Positions 63,196 to 64,000 of a stretch of 64,000 bases of DNA are shown here, in pieces. Every line of letters begins with the position of its first letter. Position 1 is the first letter of the stretch. A program made the position numbers and the translations under genes. Below the pieces are notes generated by a model that was not told the origin of the DNA, did not search any database, and saw only the letters and a list, made by a program, of their open reading frames with translations. Source of the DNA: G963704535 sp963704535 (lineage in GTDB: Bacteria; Chloroflexota; Chloroflexia; Chloroflexales; Roseiflexaceae); assembly GCA_963704535.1 (NCBI GenBank), contig OY969916.1, positions 5,208,001 to 5,272,000 of the forward strand, given 5' to 3'.

Positions 63196-63341
63196 CAAGA
63201 TGAAGGGGCCGAGCACCTGTAGGGCAGGCCCTCCGTGGCCGCCCGGTCTCCGTGGCCGCCCGGTCTCCGTGGCCGCCCGGACGCAACGCAACACGCAACA
63301 CGTTTCACGTTTCACGTTTCACGTCTCAGGCAAATCGTAAA
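63176..63341. repeat. R6, R7 and R3 repeat block between the two ECF ATPases
   Basis: GACAAGGTGACAAGGTGACA (R6) supplies the stop of the first ATPase. CTGTAGGGCAGGCCCTCCG, then three near-copies of GTGGCCGCCCGGTCTCC (R7), CGCAACACGCAACACG (R3) and TTTCACGTTTCACG follow. The whole gap is repeat sequence. Confidence 0.8.
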
Positions 63342-64000
63342 TTGACAGATCCAATCATCGTCGTTAAAAACCTTTCATATAGCTACGGCGCCGGCCCACT
63401 GCGGAAGGCCGCGCTGGTCGATGTCTCGCTGGAGATCGCGCGGGGGAGCTGCGCCGGGATCGTCGGCGTGACTGGGTCGGGGAAGTCGACTCTGGTGCAG
63501 CACTTCAATGGGCTGCTGCGTCCCAGCGCCGGCGCCGTGCTCGTCGATGGGATCGCGATCCAGGATCGGCGCGCCGATCTGCGCGCGCTGCGTCGGCGTG
63601 TCGGCATGCTGTTCCAGTTCCCGGAGGCCCAGCTCTTCGAGCGCACGGTCTTCGACGATGTGGCCTTTGGGCCGCGACAGATGGACCTGGCTCCGCACGA
63701 GGTCCAAGCGCGGGCCGCCGGGGCGCTGGAACTGGTCGGGTTGCCGCACCGCGAATATGCGCGGCGGTCGCCGTTTGAGTTGAGCGGCGGGCAGATGCGG
63801 CGCGTGGCACTGGCGGGCGTGCTGGCGCTGGCGCCGACGGTGCTGGTGCTGGATGAGCCGACCACCGGGCTCGACGCGCAGGGGCGGGCCGAGTTCTACG
63901 GCTATGTGCGCCGCGCCCAGCAGGAGCGTGGGGTCACGGTCGTCCTGGTTTCGCACGATATGGCCGAGGTCGCGGCGCTGGCCGAGCGGGTGTGGGTGCT
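63342..64000 (+). CDS. ECF transporter ATPase (EcfA family), second, partial
   Basis: Cut by the right edge after about 219 codons. The frame starts at TTG 63342 (a weak ribosome site) and reads MTDPIIVVKNLSYSYG. Walker A is GVTGSGKST, the Q-loop region is GMLFQFPEAQLFERTV with the EcfA Q-helix, the signature is LSGGQMRRVALAGVL, Walker B is VLVLDEPTTGLD and the switch is LVSHDMAEV. With the ATPase at 62329 it forms the usual heterodimer. The T-component should lie just beyond the window. Confidence 0.93.
   Translation, partial: MTDPIIVVKNLSYSYGAGPLRKAALVDVSLEIARGSCAGIVGVTGSGKSTLVQHFNGLLRPSAGAVLVDGIAIQDRRADLRALRRRVGMLFQFPEAQLFERTVFDDVAFGPRQMDLAPHEVQARAAGALELVGLPHREYARRSPFELSGGQMRRVALAGVLALAPTVLVLDEPTTGLDAQGRAEFYGYVRRAQQERGVTVVLVSHDMAEVAALAERVWV

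Overview
The window is about 63-65% GC and looks like the chromosome of a filamentous Chloroflexota bacterium, probably class Chloroflexia (Roseiflexus/Kouleothrix/Herpetosiphon side). This rests on gene content (Rex, GH57 beside a universal stress protein, CoxE/MoxR pair, ECF transporter, large hybrid kinases) and on intergenic style, with no rRNA or marker phylogeny. No phage, plasmid, CRISPR array, rRNA or tRNA was recognised.

Layout. 1-7.1 kb: a giant secreted RTX/EF-hand protein running off the left edge. 7.5-11.0 kb: a sugar-type ABC importer (two permeases and a lipoprotein). 11.1-15.8 kb: a second importer (ATPase, double-length permease, FbpA/AfuA-type lipoprotein). 15.9-17.6 kb: an LPXTG-anchored 5'-nucleotidase. 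17.7-18.3 kb: RNase P RNA (rnpB) carrying an inserted palindromic repeat. 18.4-20.8 kb: a CoxE-like/MoxR pair broken by nine single-base insertions. 21-28 kb: metallophosphoesterase, methyltransferase, rex, MscS channel, flavin reductase, GH57 enzyme, UspA. 28.5-30.2 kb: a small Cys-pair protein and a cytochrome P450. 30.4-35.7 kb: a tight six-gene operon of nucleotide-handling proteins. 36-40.5 kb: a large LNPQPEPP-repeat protein, gene remnants and an SGNH hydrolase. 40.7-47.7 kb: an adenylation-carrier-reductase protein, a hybrid histidine kinase and an HpcH/HpaI aldolase. 47.9-51.7 kb: GNAT acetyltransferase and an ABC-2 exporter. 52.5-57.1 kb: a REC-CBS protein and a remarkable heme-dioxygenase/reductase/cytochrome b5 fusion. 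57-60.6 kb: a giant membrane protein. 60.9-64 kb: a CBS protein and an ECF transporter module cut by the right edge.

Two loci stand out. (1) The 30.4-35.7 kb operon has a P-loop kinase, two dCTP-deaminase-like paralogues, a rifampin-phosphotransferase-like ATP-grasp/His protein, a protein with a CYTH-type ExExK signature and a HIT hydrolase. The two deaminase paralogues have lost complementary catalytic residues, which suggests an obligate heteromer. (2) The 53.7-57.1 kb gene joins an indoleamine-dioxygenase-like heme domain to a CYPOR-type FAD/NAD(P)H module and cytochrome b5, the redox partners that serve IDO1 in mammals, so it may be a self-sufficient dioxygenase.

Two window-wide patterns matter to any user. 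Every frameshift I could resolve (14 sites) is a single extra base, which points to residual sequencing error rather than decay. The intergenic spaces carry at least seven families of palindromic repeats, and in at least ten genes the repeat itself supplies the stop codon.
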